Position numbers and translations under genes: made by a program
The notes under the pieces: model-generated
The model's input: only the letters and a program-made list of their open reading frames with translations
What the model was told of the DNA's origin: nothing
The model's database searches: none
Origin: Nitrospirota bacterium
GTDB lineage: Bacteria > Nitrospirota > Nitrospiria > SBBL01 > JAADHI01
Reading direction: 5' to 3'
Assembly: GCA_029261155.1 (NCBI GenBank)
Contig: JAJDBW010000021.1
Location: 43,073-107,072 of the forward strand
DNA length: 64,000 bases
In this document: positions 17,694 through 27,348 of the stretch, piece after piece
Layout: every line of letters begins with the position of its first letter
How positions within the stretch are numbered: position 1 is the stretch's first letter

Positions 17694-19245
17694 CGTTGTG
17701 GTGCCTTCGAGTCATGTCTAAAGAGGAAGGGAGGTAACAGAGGTTGATGGTTACTTCGTCTGATCCAATGGTAATTTTTTCGACAAGGTTCTCGACGACC
17801 TTCCTCTTTTCATCCCGAACAAGAGTCGGCCACTTGGTGTAAAGGTCTTTGGCCTCGGTCAAAATCTGATCGCTTGAGATGTAGCGGATCTTTAAAAAAT
17901 CGATCTCGCCTTGCAGTTGAGGGATCTGTTCTTCGAGTTGAAGCCGCCGGTCTTCCAGGGGCTGGTACTTGATGACAAACCCGTCTTTGGTGATCTTCTC
18001 ATCAAACAGAAGGTTGTAGACCGTATCGATCCCCTTTCTGACCTTGGTAAGTTCTTCCGACAGAATACGGAGTAATTTTTCCTTTTCCTTGATCTTTTGA
18101 TCGGCGTTTTCCATGTAGCCGGTGATTTCTTTCGGAGAACAGAAATAGGTTTTGAGTTGTTCGTGGAAGACTCCTTCAAGGTCGGCCACGCTGATCTTGT
18201 TTCGGCAGGTGTAGCAGATGTATTTGGGTGAATTGGAGGGGACGTACATCTTGGTCTTGCAATTACAAAAGGCAACGCCGGTGAACAGATGGACGGCTTT
18301 TCTTGTCGGTGGTTTACGGTTCTTTCGGCGCTCATCCAAGATCATGTTGCACTGATCCCATAGTTCTTCCGAGACAACCGGCTCCACCTTGGTGATGACC
18401 CACTCATTTTTGGGTTTTAAGACCCATTGCTTGCCTTCTCCCAGGCTTTTTGTGTAGTTGGCTCTCCGTTCCCCTTTGGCCGTGGGATCACGAATCAGGC
18501 GCTCGATGGTGGTGTCGGTGAATTTTGCCCCTTTCCTTGTCCGGTGTCCGGCTTCGGTGAGCAGCCTTGCAACCGTCTTTCTTCTTCGGTGTTCTAAAAA
18601 CATCTCAAAGATGAGTTTGCGGACCGGCGCTTCCTTGGGATCGGGAACCAACTTCCGGTGTTCATTGTACCGGTAGCCAAAGGGGGCGGCCCCGCCCAAG
18701 GGCTTGCCGAGCTTTGCCCGGATCGGGACCGAAGCACGAATACGGGACGCGATCTCTTCCCGCTCCCATTCGGCCAAGCCCGCAATCATCGTGTAAAAGA
18801 ACCTCCCAGCCGGTGTGGAGGTGTCGATGGACTCTTGGAGAGAGATGAGATCGGCATTGTGTTGTTGGAAGAAATCAGAGAATTCCAAGAGTTCCCTGGT
18901 ATTACGGGCGAGCCGGGCGACTTTTGAAAAAATAAGGCCGGTGATATGACCACTTTTTATGTCTTTGAGCATCCGCTGAGCTTCGGGATGGGAAATGACC
19001 GACTTTCCGCTGACGGCCTCAAGGTGATAGACCTCTTTGACTTCCCAATCTCTGGAGACGACGTAGGACTCTGCGCGTTTTTGGTGATGTTCCGGGCTGT
19101 CGCCTCCGGCTTGTTCTTCGGTCGAGACACGAATCCAGATACCAACGTGCTTTCCTTTCGAGGATTCTTCCGATAAGAGATGTTTGCTGGAATCGCGTAA
19201 AAGCGTCGGCATGATCAAACGATTGAGGTTGTTTTCATCGTTCAT
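17665..19245 (-). CDS. Large serine recombinase (element integrase)
   Basis: A 526-residue site-specific integrase. The catalytic resolvase domain holds the nucleophile Ser in WIRVSTEEQ (about residue 42) and the conserved [13 protein letters not shown] helix. It is followed by a recombinase domain (GAAPFGYRY), a zinc ribbon (CNCKT and CYTCRNK, about 335-355) and a coiled coil (about 370-450). Its gene runs out across attL: the last eight residues (RGSSRRRA) and the stop codon are supplied by antisense comM. In the circular form the same frame would read SPRCLSAIRF and then stop. A ribosome site (CAGGAG) lies 12 bases before the ATG. Confidence 0.93.
   Translation of the reverse strand: MNDENNLNRLIMPTLLRDSSKHLLSEESSKGKHVGIWIRVSTEEQAGGDSPEHHQKRAESYVVSRDWEVKEVYHLEAVSGKSVISHPEAQRMLKDIKSGHITGLIFSKVARLARNTRELLEFSDFFQQHNADLISLQESIDTSTPAGRFFYTMIAGLAEWEREEIASRIRASVPIRAKLGKPLGGAAPFGYRYNEHRKLVPDPKEAPVRKLIFEMFLEHRRRKTVARLLTEAGHRTRKGAKFTDTTIERLIRDPTAKGERRANYTKSLGEGKQWVLKPKNEWVITKVEPVVSEELWDQCNMILDERRKNRKPPTRKAVHLFTGVAFCNCKTKMYVPSNSPKYICYTCRNKISVADLEGVFHEQLKTYFCSPKEITGYMENADQKIKEKEKLLRILSEELTKVRKGIDTVYNLLFDEKITKDGFVIKYQPLEDRRLQLEEQIPQLQGEIDFLKIRYISSDQILTEAKDLYTKWPTLVRDEKRKVVENLVEKITIGSDEVTINLCYLPSSLDMTRRHHNVRGSSRRRA
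17677..17707. other. attL junction
   Basis: comM sequence to the shared G at 17692, then the element arm ACGTTGTGGTGCCTT (17693-17707). Serine recombinases normally share a two-base core. Only one base matches here, so one core base may have changed since insertion. Confidence 0.75.
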
Positions 19246-19390
19246 GGCGTTGTGACTCCTGTTTTAGTTTTTGGTTTTGTGAGGTAAATCGATTTCACGT
19301 ATATATCACTCTGGCAGATGAGATGCAATGAGAGGGAGCGAAAATGATTGAAATTAGATAGGGTCTGGAAATGTTTAGCTGACGGTAGGG

Positions 19391-20911
19391 CTATTTTTTA
19401 GTATCTATTCGTACTCCCAGCTGTTTTAGAGAACGTAAAGGCTCTATTAACTCTTTTGCATAGTTTTTGCTGATAAGCGCATCTGCTTCTCTTAGAGCTA
19501 CTTCTTTATAAGTTGTATTTGCAGACATTTCCTCTCTTGCCCAATAAAAAGCGGCGATTGATGCCGCGCGATTATCCTGGGCTTTTTTGAATCTAGCAAT
19601 AGCTTCTTTATACAACTTCCTCCCTTGTTCTAGATTTCCTTTTCGAAATTCTAATAGCCCTTCTGTTGCGAGCACAGTATTTCGGTATGGATTTGTTTCA
19701 TCTATATTGTGAATTTTTGATAGTTCCTTTTCTGCATCCTGGACTCTCCCGATGGATGCGAGTGAAAATATGTAATTATTCCTTAACAATATACTGTCTG
19801 GAGAAATCAATCTTGCATCTTCAATCATTTTAATGGATTTATTATGGTTTTGGAAGCACGTTGAAGCAATATAAGATGCAAAAACAACAGGGCGTGACGT
19901 AAACGGCTGGAAATAAAACCACTTTTCAGCAAATTCAAGAGCAGTACTATAATCTTCTTCTCGGAAAGCACGACGAGCCGTAGCTTCATATGGTGCTATC
20001 ACTTCCTTACCAAGTTCCAAAGAATCTTGGCCTATTTTTTCTAAAAGCCACTCTGCTTGAGCTACCGTATTTTCGTTAGGGTTACTCAAGGCTTTAGAAA
20101 GAAGTTTTTTTGATTTACTTCTGGCTCCATGTTGAGCTTCTAATGTACTCAAAGTCGCGGCTAGTTCATTAATCGACCAGGAAGACAATTCATCGTTATT
20201 GAGCATCGCTCTAGCAGCTTTAATGAGGTGAGGTTTTTGTTTCGATCTTTCAGAAATAGCAATTTCAGTGGAAGTAATCCAAGGGTCATACTTTGCAAGT
20301 TCAGAACTACGTAAATAATGCAGTGCTTTTTGGGGGTCGTCAAAGTGGACAAACAGTCGTGCTGCTGATCTCAGGACAAAACGATTGTTTGGCGCTATAG
20401 CAATGGCAATCTCCATGTATCGTTTAGCTTTTTCATGTTGATTGAGTAAAGTATAGTAAAAAGCCAAATCAGCATAAACGATTGCATTACGTGGATATAC
20501 TTTAAGAATACGTTTCAAGTTAGCTATCTGTTGTTTGTGAAAATCCCCATGTAGATCTAAACCAATTCCCCCAATTTCCCCTCTGTTTTTACCAGCCAAA
20601 TAAGCAGTCGCAATCTCTTTTCCGAACTTGGAAATGTGATCTTTTCTTTTTAGAATAGTCTCTGCTGTATTGATTAGGTCTGGTTTAGAATATTCTCTAA
20701 GAATTAATGCTGTCCCAACTAGGTCAATCGCATCTGAAATTCTCTTTTTAGACTGCCATTGCAAAAGCTTCTTATCCAGAATTTTTAAGTCGGATTTTGG
20801 ATGGAGGTCAGTGGAGCTTATAGGTTCAAGGTCTCCCAGGATATTAGCGGTGCTAAATGGATACCATCTAGGAATTACTTGTCGATTATTATCTTCGTAA
20901 ATTCCACTCAT
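19391..20911 (-). CDS. TPR-like repeat protein paired with a protein kinase
   Basis: A 506-residue helical protein with several tetratricopeptide-like stretches. The clearest are near residue 140 (NAIVYADLAFYYTLLNQHEK followed by AKRYMEIAIAIAPNN), near 325 (REEDYSTALEFAEKWFYFQP) and near 410 (YRNTVLATEGLLEFRKGN). No signal peptide or catalytic motif was found. Its ATG overlaps the stop of the upstream kinase gene by four bases (ATGA), so the two are made together. The region is AT-rich compared with the chromosome. A scaffold or substrate-recognition role for the kinase is inferred. Confidence 0.8.
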   Translation of the reverse strand: MSGIYEDNNRQVIPRWYPFSTANILGDLEPISSTDLHPKSDLKILDKKLLQWQSKKRISDAIDLVGTALILREYSKPDLINTAETILKRKDHISKFGKEIATAYLAGKNRGEIGGIGLDLHGDFHKQQIANLKRILKVYPRNAIVYADLAFYYTLLNQHEKAKRYMEIAIAIAPNNRFVLRSAARLFVHFDDPQKALHYLRSSELAKYDPWITSTEIAISERSKQKPHLIKAARAMLNNDELSSWSINELAATLSTLEAQHGARSKSKKLLSKALSNPNENTVAQAEWLLEKIGQDSLELGKEVIAPYEATARRAFREEDYSTALEFAEKWFYFQPFTSRPVVFASYIASTCFQNHNKSIKMIEDARLISPDSILLRNNYIFSLASIGRVQDAEKELSKIHNIDETNPYRNTVLATEGLLEFRKGNLEQGRKLYKEAIARFKKAQDNRAASIAAFYWAREEMSANTTYKEVALREADALISKNYAKELIEPLRSLKQLGVRIDTKK

Positions 20912-22005
20912 AAGAATTTATTCTCCGCTTTACTAGAAAGTAAATTAAGGGAAGATATAAATCGTTCCATGTTATGCTTTCTGGAACTATCCAATCGATC
21001 TCCTCTTTGAGCAGGATTAGGTTCACAAAGTTGCCGAACTAGATCGATTATCTGAGGTGTTAATTTTCCAGCAATCGGAAGAACTTGTGTTTGGAGGTCA
21101 ACCAAAATATTTGCAAATGCTTCACGGAGATAAGGCAAATCACTTTCAAATGAACTATTATTCATATTTACCTTATCAAACCCTTTTACCTTCGCAAAAA
21201 GAGCTTGAGTAGCCGAACAATCTGAAAAATAAAAAAAGAATAAACTCCCTAACAAATATATATCTGCTAAAAACCGATTAGAAAAATCACGATTAGAACT
21301 CAATTTATAAAATTGTTCAGGAGGAGCATAGCCAATATCACCTGGGCGAATGCATCCGTCAATAGCAGAAGCTTTAGATAAATCCGAAGCCCTTCCTAAA
21401 TCCGCAATTTTTGAACCCTCTTCAGGAAATATGAGTATATTCGACGGTTTCAGGTCCTGATGCGCAATTCCAGACGAGTGAAGTTGACTTAAACCAACAG
21501 CAGTGTTGTGAAGAGACCGAAGACACCAAGCTAAATCAAATTCATTAAACTGAGAAATTTTATCGCGGATATCACCCTTGGCATGTTCAAAAATTATATA
21601 GCATACACGGCTTAAATCTCCAAAGTTTCCAGGAACGGTTACCGTTCCATCTGATATAGGTGTTACTACACGATTAAGTCTTCTATTTTTACACTTATTA
21701 AGTAGGTCGCGTTCAAAATTATATGCTTCTGTCATTGATTGAAGTTCACGTGAAAAATCTGGCACTTGGAAAGCTCTAGAAAAGTCAAGAGCCTTAAGAA
21801 AAGCATGTTTTCCATTTTTGTTTTTGACTAAATAACCTACCGAAAAGTGTCCCCCAGTAGCATGTGGAGCAGGTGTAACCATCTTTTGTACTGTCCATCC
21901 TTCATCAAGCGTAATACCTTCTAAATGTTCAGCTGGGCGCACTTTATCCTCCGATGTAGTTTGACAAGAGCATAGAAAAAACCATTTTGAATATAGAATA
22001 TTCAC
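20908..22005 (-). CDS. Serine/threonine protein kinase-like protein
   Basis: A 365-residue cytosolic protein with a eukaryotic-type kinase fold. Lys71 (in HAFLKALDF) fits the ATP-binding lysine; HQDLKPSN (Asp184) is the catalytic loop; ADLGRAS (Asp202) replaces DFG; and GYAPPE replaces APE. These keep the residues needed for catalysis, so it is probably active. The first 20 or so residues are odd for a soluble kinase, and the real start may be further in (for example Val23, a GTG). No transmembrane sensor follows. Kinase/TPR pairs in mobile elements are often suspected of phage defence; that is speculation here. Confidence 0.85.
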   Translation of the reverse strand: MNILYSKWFFLCSCQTTSEDKVRPAEHLEGITLDEGWTVQKMVTPAPHATGGHFSVGYLVKNKNGKHAFLKALDFSRAFQVPDFSRELQSMTEAYNFERDLLNKCKNRRLNRVVTPISDGTVTVPGNFGDLSRVCYIIFEHAKGDIRDKISQFNEFDLAWCLRSLHNTAVGLSQLHSSGIAHQDLKPSNILIFPEEGSKIADLGRASDLSKASAIDGCIRPGDIGYAPPEQFYKLSSNRDFSNRFLADIYLLGSLFFFYFSDCSATQALFAKVKGFDKVNMNNSSFESDLPYLREAFANILVDLQTQVLPIAGKLTPQIIDLVRQLCEPNPAQRGDRLDSSRKHNMERFISSLNLLSSKAENKFL

Positions 22006-22198
22006 ATGTAATTAATAAAAGCAAATGGACTGTCTAACTTGTTAGCTTATCCCTATAAATTAACAAAATTATTGCCGCCAGGACCTTTATTTGAGACCTG
22101 AATTTATGATTATCGCTCTTAGATACATCAAAGTCTTAAGAAAAAGTTGTTTGAAAAATGATGATTAGGGCTATCCCCTTGTAAGTTTCTCAAATACC

Positions 22199-23497
22199 TC
22201 AACAGTCGTCATTCCGCATCTCGATCTTCCCGGTAAACTCCGCGCCGCTCCCTTGAATTGCATACAAACACCCGCCATCCGTACTAACGACGATATTATT
22301 TGCGACAAGCCCCTCAGTTGATACAAGATCCTTATACTTACTCGTCCGGTCTCCTTCCTCCGTCTGATAGATCTTAATATCGGGATTGGAGCTTTTGAGA
22401 TGCTCAATGACGGATTTTCTCGGATGGCCGTAGTTGTTGTCACTTCCGGTTGAAATCAAGGCAACCTCGGGCCGGACGATAGAAAGAAACGGTTCATCGG
22501 TGCTGGTGTCTGATCCGTGATGGCTAACTCTCAGTACATCGATATTTCCGATAAAGGGCGCGACTTTGTTCTCGATGAATTTGTGTTTGGACTGTCCTCC
22601 TAAATCACCCGCGACAAAAAAGGTGAACTTACCAAAGGTAAGGAGAAGGCCGATGCTCTTTGCATTCGCGTCTTTTACCTCAAGGTTTATTAGGTTGTTT
22701 GTGGCTTTGTCCAAATAAGCGCCTCCCCCGGTGACGACCTGTATCGTGATTCCGTTTGCAAGAGGGAGCATGGCCGGAGGCGATAGAACCGATACCGGTT
22801 CCCCGGTCTTCATGACGACCGCCGCCACGTACTCATCATATTGCTTTTTCTGACTGCTTTTTACTTCGGCCTTGGTTACGAAGGCTTTTCCGGTAAGTTT
22901 GATTTCAAAATCGTTTGGATCTTGAGGATCAAAGGTTAGCACTTCATCCAGTCCCCCGGTATGATCGGAATCGTGATGACTGGAGATGATATATGTTATC
23001 TCCGAGATCCCGATGGATTTCAGGTACGGGACAACGAATGCATCCCCTCTGCCCGGCTTTCCCCCGTCAAAGAGAATCGCGGCTTTTTGATTGTCACTGC
23101 CATAAGCGACTATCAAGGTACTGTCACCTTGCCTTACGTTGATGATATGAATTTCCAATCTGGTGATATCGAATACGGAGGGTGTGCGAATAAGATCCGT
23201 CGGTGTGTCGCTGAGAGTATCGAAGTAATTATCGTCTTCAACGGTTCCCAGCGCATGAAATATCCATCCGCTTCTTCCGCCGGGTAATTCCACCTTGCGC
23301 CATTTTTCATCGGCACTATTTCCTAAAAGGATGAACCAATCATCTTTGTGGGTTTTCTGGATGATCGGGGAACGCGTGGTTGCTTCGGACCGAACATTTA
23401 CCTTCTGCTTTGAGACGACAAAGATATCGGCATAAGAGGTTTGGGCGAAGAAAAGAAAGAGTGCTGATAGGAGAAGAGTTCGGGAAGTGGACATCAC
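22199..23497 (-). CDS. Exported SH3b / ComEC-like metallo-beta-lactamase-fold hydrolase
   Basis: A 432-residue protein with a signal peptide (about residues 1-23, ending TSYA), a bacterial SH3 domain (about 24-90; VNVRSEATTRSPII and GWIFHALG) and a metallo-beta-lactamase fold of the ComEC/Rec2 type. The fold shows INVRQGDSTLI, the metal site HHDSDHTGG (HxDxDH) and a later HHGSDTST. ComEC relatives degrade or import DNA, while free-standing ones are of unknown substrate. With a signal peptide it acts outside the cytoplasm. Its base composition is closer to the chromosome than that of the kinase pair downstream. Confidence 0.88.
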   Translation of the reverse strand: MMSTSRTLLLSALFLFFAQTSYADIFVVSKQKVNVRSEATTRSPIIQKTHKDDWFILLGNSADEKWRKVELPGGRSGWIFHALGTVEDDNYFDTLSDTPTDLIRTPSVFDITRLEIHIINVRQGDSTLIVAYGSDNQKAAILFDGGKPGRGDAFVVPYLKSIGISEITYIISSHHDSDHTGGLDEVLTFDPQDPNDFEIKLTGKAFVTKAEVKSSQKKQYDEYVAAVVMKTGEPVSVLSPPAMLPLANGITIQVVTGGGAYLDKATNNLINLEVKDANAKSIGLLLTFGKFTFFVAGDLGGQSKHKFIENKVAPFIGNIDVLRVSHHGSDTSTDEPFLSIVRPEVALISTGSDNNYGHPRKSVIEHLKSSNPDIKIYQTEEGDRTSKYKDLVSTEGLVANNIVVSTDGGCLYAIQGSGAEFTGKIEMRNDDC

Positions 23498-23518
23498 AAT
23501 TTATTTGTTCCTTTTTTA

Positions 23519-23598
23519 GATCAAAGTAGAATGGTTCTTCTTTTCACCTTAGCTGTAAAAATTGGAAACTACCGGCGTAGATTACTTCTACTTTGATC
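23519..23598. repeat. 13-base inverted repeat in a divergent promoter region
   Basis: GATCAAAGTAGAA (23519-23531) and its exact complement TTCTACTTTGATC (23586-23598) flank 54 bases between two divergent SH3-domain genes. It could be an operator pair or a hairpin. Confidence 0.7.
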
Positions 23599-23688
23599 AG
23601 AAATCAATTGCCGAACGAAATTGACCCAATATTTGTAGGTAAAGAACAAATATGAGATATTAGTGACAAAATCCATCTGGAAAACATT

Positions 23689-24657
23689 ATGAAGCCTATT
23701 GACTCACGGATAAAGGTTCCTGTTTTAGAGCGATTGGCAGGAGAGGTTCGAGCAGCCCAATCTGCAAGAAATTCAGCGGTTTTCAAAATGTCTGAACAAC
23801 TCAACAATATTCATAGTCAATTCCTGAAATCAATTATCGCTGATCGAGAAAAAATGTTAAATATGATGAAGCCTATCGCGCTTGATACGCTAAAAGCCTT
23901 AAGGAACCGACCCAACTTATACGAAGAAATATGTAGGCATACAATTCATGATAGTGTCCGTGAGATGCAGAAACTCAACAAGTCAATTCTCGAATCCATG
24001 ACATCAAAATCATTTGCAATCACAGAACTTTCTAATATTTTTCCAGTCACAAGTTTTGCCAGCTCTTTTCAGAGGGACGTGCACTTTTCAGCATTAGCGG
24101 GTATGAGATATGTGACAGAAGCAATCAATCAGATAAACACCGTTCCAAACATTTTTAAAGAATTAGAAAACTCTTTTTCAATAAGATTATTTCGAGAAAT
24201 AAAAACCGAAGATATAACATTTGAAGATGCGGTTGATTCTGTACGAGAGGCTCTTGCTGAAAAAGCCGAAACTCTTTCTCCCAGTCTAATTAGTTTTGAG
24301 GGGATGCTTTCGCTATTATTCGGGTTTATCTTTTTTATTCTTGCAATGGTTTCTTCTAATGAAAGTGAAGAACGAATATTAGCAAAGATGGAGCAGCTTG
24401 AAAGAGAAGTTTTGGGACAAATTGAAACGTGGGCTCCTTTAGAAGAGAGTAGCTCATATTACATTGTGAAAAGACCTGTTAATCTCCGTTCTAAACCAAC
24501 AACAAAATCATCTGTAATAACTTTACTGTATCCTAATCTACGAGTAGAACTTATCCAAAGGAAAGGCAAATGGATTTATATTCGGTATTTTGACTATTTA
24601 GAGGGAGTTCCTAGAACGGGTTGGGCATATAAAAAATATTTAACAATAGAGAGATAA
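23689..24657 (+). CDS. Membrane-anchored protein with C-terminal SH3 domain
   Basis: A 322-residue protein of unknown family. The first 200 residues are mostly helical. One membrane helix (LLFGFIFFILAMVSS, about residues 207-221) follows, then a short coiled coil (ERILAKMEQLEREVL) and a bacterial SH3 domain (about 262-320; YYIVKRPVNLRSKPTTKSS and GWAYKKYL). It faces the SH3/MBL gene across a 13-base inverted repeat; sharing the same domain type suggests they work at the same cell-surface site, which is inference. Confidence 0.75.
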   Translation: MKPIDSRIKVPVLERLAGEVRAAQSARNSAVFKMSEQLNNIHSQFLKSIIADREKMLNMMKPIALDTLKALRNRPNLYEEICRHTIHDSVREMQKLNKSILESMTSKSFAITELSNIFPVTSFASSFQRDVHFSALAGMRYVTEAINQINTVPNIFKELENSFSIRLFREIKTEDITFEDAVDSVREALAEKAETLSPSLISFEGMLSLLFGFIFFILAMVSSNESEERILAKMEQLEREVLGQIETWAPLEESSSYYIVKRPVNLRSKPTTKSSVITLLYPNLRVELIQRKGKWIYIRYFDYLEGVPRTGWAYKKYLTIER

Positions 24658-24702
24658 GTCGATGAATTTTGCCGAGGATCATATAAATGCAAACTATCTA
24701 TT

Positions 24703-24733
24703 AAAAAAAGAGGCAAGCGTAATGCTTGCCTCT
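24703..24733 (-). terminator. Rho-independent terminator
   Basis: GAGGCAAGC and GCTTGCCTC pair perfectly around a five-base loop, with a run of seven T on the minus strand. It ends the DUF932 gene. Confidence 0.85.
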
Positions 24734-24749
24734 TCACCACACTAAAGAC

Positions 24750-25679
24750 CTACCACCTCCCTTCCAAGAGCGTTCCCGCGTACCGTTCGATCTCGATCCG
24801 CTGAAGCGGGCCAAGTTTTTGAGCCGCGCCGGTAAAGGCGTTGATGACCCCGAAGCGGCTCGGTTCCGGCTCGCTGTGATAACTGCTCACAATCTCGTCG
24901 GTGAATTTCTGAGACAGTTTGCGGTTTGCGGCAAGACGCTTGATCGTTTCCACCGGATCGATTACCGGCTCCTCGTGGGATCTTAAGAACCGGTCCAGGA
25001 TCGCACTGGCCACTTCAAAGGAACGGCTGATTCCCTCTGCCATCCGGTGATTCAATTCGGAGACGGTGAAGTGAATGTGCGAATGGCGGAAGCTTTTCTC
25101 CTGGGCGACGACCAGATCGTTGGTGCAGGCCAAGCGAAAAACAAACGGCTCAACAGAAACGCTTCCCTGCCCGACCTCGGAGTTGCCGATCATCACTCCG
25201 GCCTTGAGGCCGGAACCCGGATCGGCGATCTCTTCCGAAACGATTTTCAGAAACATGTGGCTCTCTTCAAGAACGAAGGTCTTGACTCGTACCGCCGCTT
25301 CTTGAAGTAAGTCTTGCACGGTTTCGGCAATCTGGCTGTTGTTGTAAGTGACATAGCCGCCCGAAAGGAAGGCCCGTATCCATTCTCCCTTGCCGCGAAG
25401 TAGGTAGGGATTGCCGTTCGTCCGGGAAAGGTCGTGATTTGCCACGACCGCCTTTATGTTTCCGGGAATCCTCCGGTAATATTCCACGGGGATCTTGAGC
25501 TTCTGGCACATCTGGCTGATTGCCAGATCGGAGAGCGCGTAGGTGCCGCTCTCTCTTTGGCCGCTTGCGATTTCAAGAACTCCCGTTTCCGTGATTTGAA
25601 ATTGCCGGGCAGTGGCCTTGCAATCCCATTTATTTTGATCGTCCTCTACGATGGTTGATTCTATTGATTTCCATTCCAT
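24750..25679 (-). CDS. DUF932 plasmid/phage-type protein
   Basis: A 309-residue protein resembling the DUF932 family, common on plasmids, phages and integrative elements and of unknown biochemical role. The typical centre, in which a bound-ligand description is followed by RGKGEWIRAFLSGGYVTYNN, is present near residues 98-117. The start at 25679 has a strong ribosome site (AGGAGG, seven bases before the ATG), and a terminator follows the stop. It stands as a single-gene unit. Confidence 0.82.
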   Translation of the reverse strand: MEWKSIESTIVEDDQNKWDCKATARQFQITETGVLEIASGQRESGTYALSDLAISQMCQKLKIPVEYYRRIPGNIKAVVANHDLSRTNGNPYLLRGKGEWIRAFLSGGYVTYNNSQIAETVQDLLQEAAVRVKTFVLEESHMFLKIVSEEIADPGSGLKAGVMIGNSEVGQGSVSVEPFVFRLACTNDLVVAQEKSFRHSHIHFTVSELNHRMAEGISRSFEVASAILDRFLRSHEEPVIDPVETIKRLAANRKLSQKFTDEIVSSYHSEPEPSRFGVINAFTGAAQKLGPLQRIEIERYAGTLLEGRW

Positions 25680-25835
25680 GTGCTTTCCTCCTTTGATTGT
25701 GAATGTACTGAGGAAAGCCTAGCAAGCGTGTGTGGAATCAAAAGGATGGGGAAGTTGCTGGGTGTCGCAAAAAATCTATACATTCCGTTGAAAAAATTGT
25801 AAGATACGCTCTATCTTCAATACAGAGACCTCGTT

Positions 25836-26132
25836 ATGTCTCGATATATTTTCACCCTCGCCCTTATTTTTATCGCCTCCTTTCCGGCCTTCGCCGATAA
25901 CTATTGCCATGACAGAGAAGCCGCTGAGCAATGGAAATCTCTTGTCGAAAAAGAGCCGAATGATCTTGCCCTTCAACGCCTCCATTCACTTCGCTTGGGA
26001 ATCTGTCTCAAAATCGAGCAAGGGAACCTGACACTCGAACAAGGCATTACGATTTTCGAACTGGAACGACTGAAATTAATACAGAAACTAGCGAAGGAAG
26101 AACTGGAAAAGGAGAAGAAGTTTATTCAGTAA
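25836..26132 (+). CDS. Small exported protein, unrecognised
   Basis: A 98-residue protein with a signal peptide (about residues 1-21, ending PAFA) and two cysteines (near residues 24 and 53) that could form a disulfide in the periplasm. The C-terminal part is a charged helix (LIQKLAKEELEKEKKF). No family recognised. A CCCCG/CGGGG hairpin follows at 26151-26166. Confidence 0.6.
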   Translation: MSRYIFTLALIFIASFPAFADNYCHDREAAEQWKSLVEKEPNDLALQRLHSLRLGICLKIEQGNLTLEQGITIFELERLKLIQKLAKEELEKEKKFIQ

Positions 26133-26150
26133 GAAAAGACGAAGTAAAGA

Positions 26151-26166
26151 TCCCCGCCCGGACGGG
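26151..26166 (+). terminator. GC-rich hairpin after the 98-aa gene
   Basis: CCCCG and CGGGG pair around six bases, preceded by GTAAAGAT. Nearly the same lead-in (AGTAAAGATCCCCG) and a similar hairpin follow the large ATPase gene at 59077. There is no T-run. Confidence 0.4.
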
Positions 26167-26201
26167 GCATTCAAATGCGGTTCCTCGTAAAAAGTTTCAT
26201 C

Positions 26202-27308
26202 TTAATCATTATTATTTATCTTGCCTTCAGGTAGCAAATCAAGAAAAGGTGATTGTCTTGCTGTTAATGCATTATTTTCCAACTTCGCTAAAATATCAAT
26301 AATTGGGTTGCTAATGGCATTTTTCTTTCTATATGGAGATGTAAATAATTCACCGCAACGTGCACATGAATGTTGCGGATGTGCAATATATTTTAACTCG
26401 CCTTCATCAAAATGTTCAAAACCACAGTGTGTACAAGATAAACTCATAAGAGAGTCTCGCAAATGTGGCAACGCTGCTTGCGCCATAAAAGCTCTAACCA
26501 TATTTGCAGATAACTCTTGACCGTCTATGATTACAGTGCCGAATGTGTCATCTACTACACATTTATGCTGATCAGTAAAACAATGTACATGAATACCTTC
26601 CTCTTCTAATATTGGAGCAGTCCATATAATACCTTGGTTCGAACCCCAAATTTGAATGCCACCAGGAAAATCGCTCTGCTGAATATCTAAAACCCTTTGA
26701 GTTTTCTTTACTTCACGGTGAATCTTAATATCCCCAAGAACTTCTTTCACTTTGATAATAGGATTTCCGATGTGTACTTCAGAATCATAAAAATCTCTGC
26801 CACATCCTGCACATAAATGCTTGCGATGTGGATACACAGCAAGAACATCTTTGTCCAAATGAGGGTAATCACAATGCTTACAGACTACAAATTTTAAGTC
26901 ATGACCCATGACAACTGCTGTCATATAGTAAATAGCTTCTTCTTCCGTAATATCGATTTGGTCTTTATCATTTATACGGACCACCAAATGTCGATAGGTG
27001 TGATCAACCACCTTTTCCCCTCCTACTTTTTCTCTTGCGTGTAGATGTATGCCACGATCTACTGGGTGTCGTGTTGTGTCATATACCGCAGGCACTGCTC
27101 CCCAAAGTGCAATGCCTCCTGGATAGGCATTAAAGTTCAAACGGAATGTTTCTTCTTCTGATGGCGGAATAAGATTCGCTTTTACACACTGTTCAAGCCG
27201 AACACCATATTTACCTGTAGCATTTGCTCTATGGGAAAGGCACCAATGCCTCATTTTTCCATCTCGTCTTTTACCTACCGGGGTAATTTCACATGGGATT
27301 ATTTTCAT
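26202..27308 (-). CDS. Protein with paired zinc-ribbon motifs, unrecognised
   Basis: A 368-residue cytosolic protein with two copies of a related unit. Each has a Cys-x-x-Cys pair (CKHCDYPHLDKD with CAGCG, about residues 142-177; CTHCGFEHFDEG with CARCG, about 305-340) preceded by a stretch ending in a helix with MTAVVMGHDL or MVRAFMAQA. Two histidine-containing lead-ins (HLHAREKVGG and HVHCFTDQHK) also match. The repeats suggest an internal duplication. It lies downstream of the NUDIX gene on the same strand (40 bases), so the two may be one unit. Function unknown. Confidence 0.7.
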   Translation of the reverse strand: MKIIPCEITPVGKRRDGKMRHWCLSHRANATGKYGVRLEQCVKANLIPPSEEETFRLNFNAYPGGIALWGAVPAVYDTTRHPVDRGIHLHAREKVGGEKVVDHTYRHLVVRINDKDQIDITEEEAIYYMTAVVMGHDLKFVVCKHCDYPHLDKDVLAVYPHRKHLCAGCGRDFYDSEVHIGNPIIKVKEVLGDIKIHREVKKTQRVLDIQQSDFPGGIQIWGSNQGIIWTAPILEEEGIHVHCFTDQHKCVVDDTFGTVIIDGQELSANMVRAFMAQAALPHLRDSLMSLSCTHCGFEHFDEGELKYIAHPQHSCARCGELFTSPYRKKNAISNPIIDILAKLENNALTARQSPFLDLLPEGKINNND

Positions 27309-27348
27309 GAGAATTCCTTCGTTAAAGTTAATAAATCACATAATTAGG

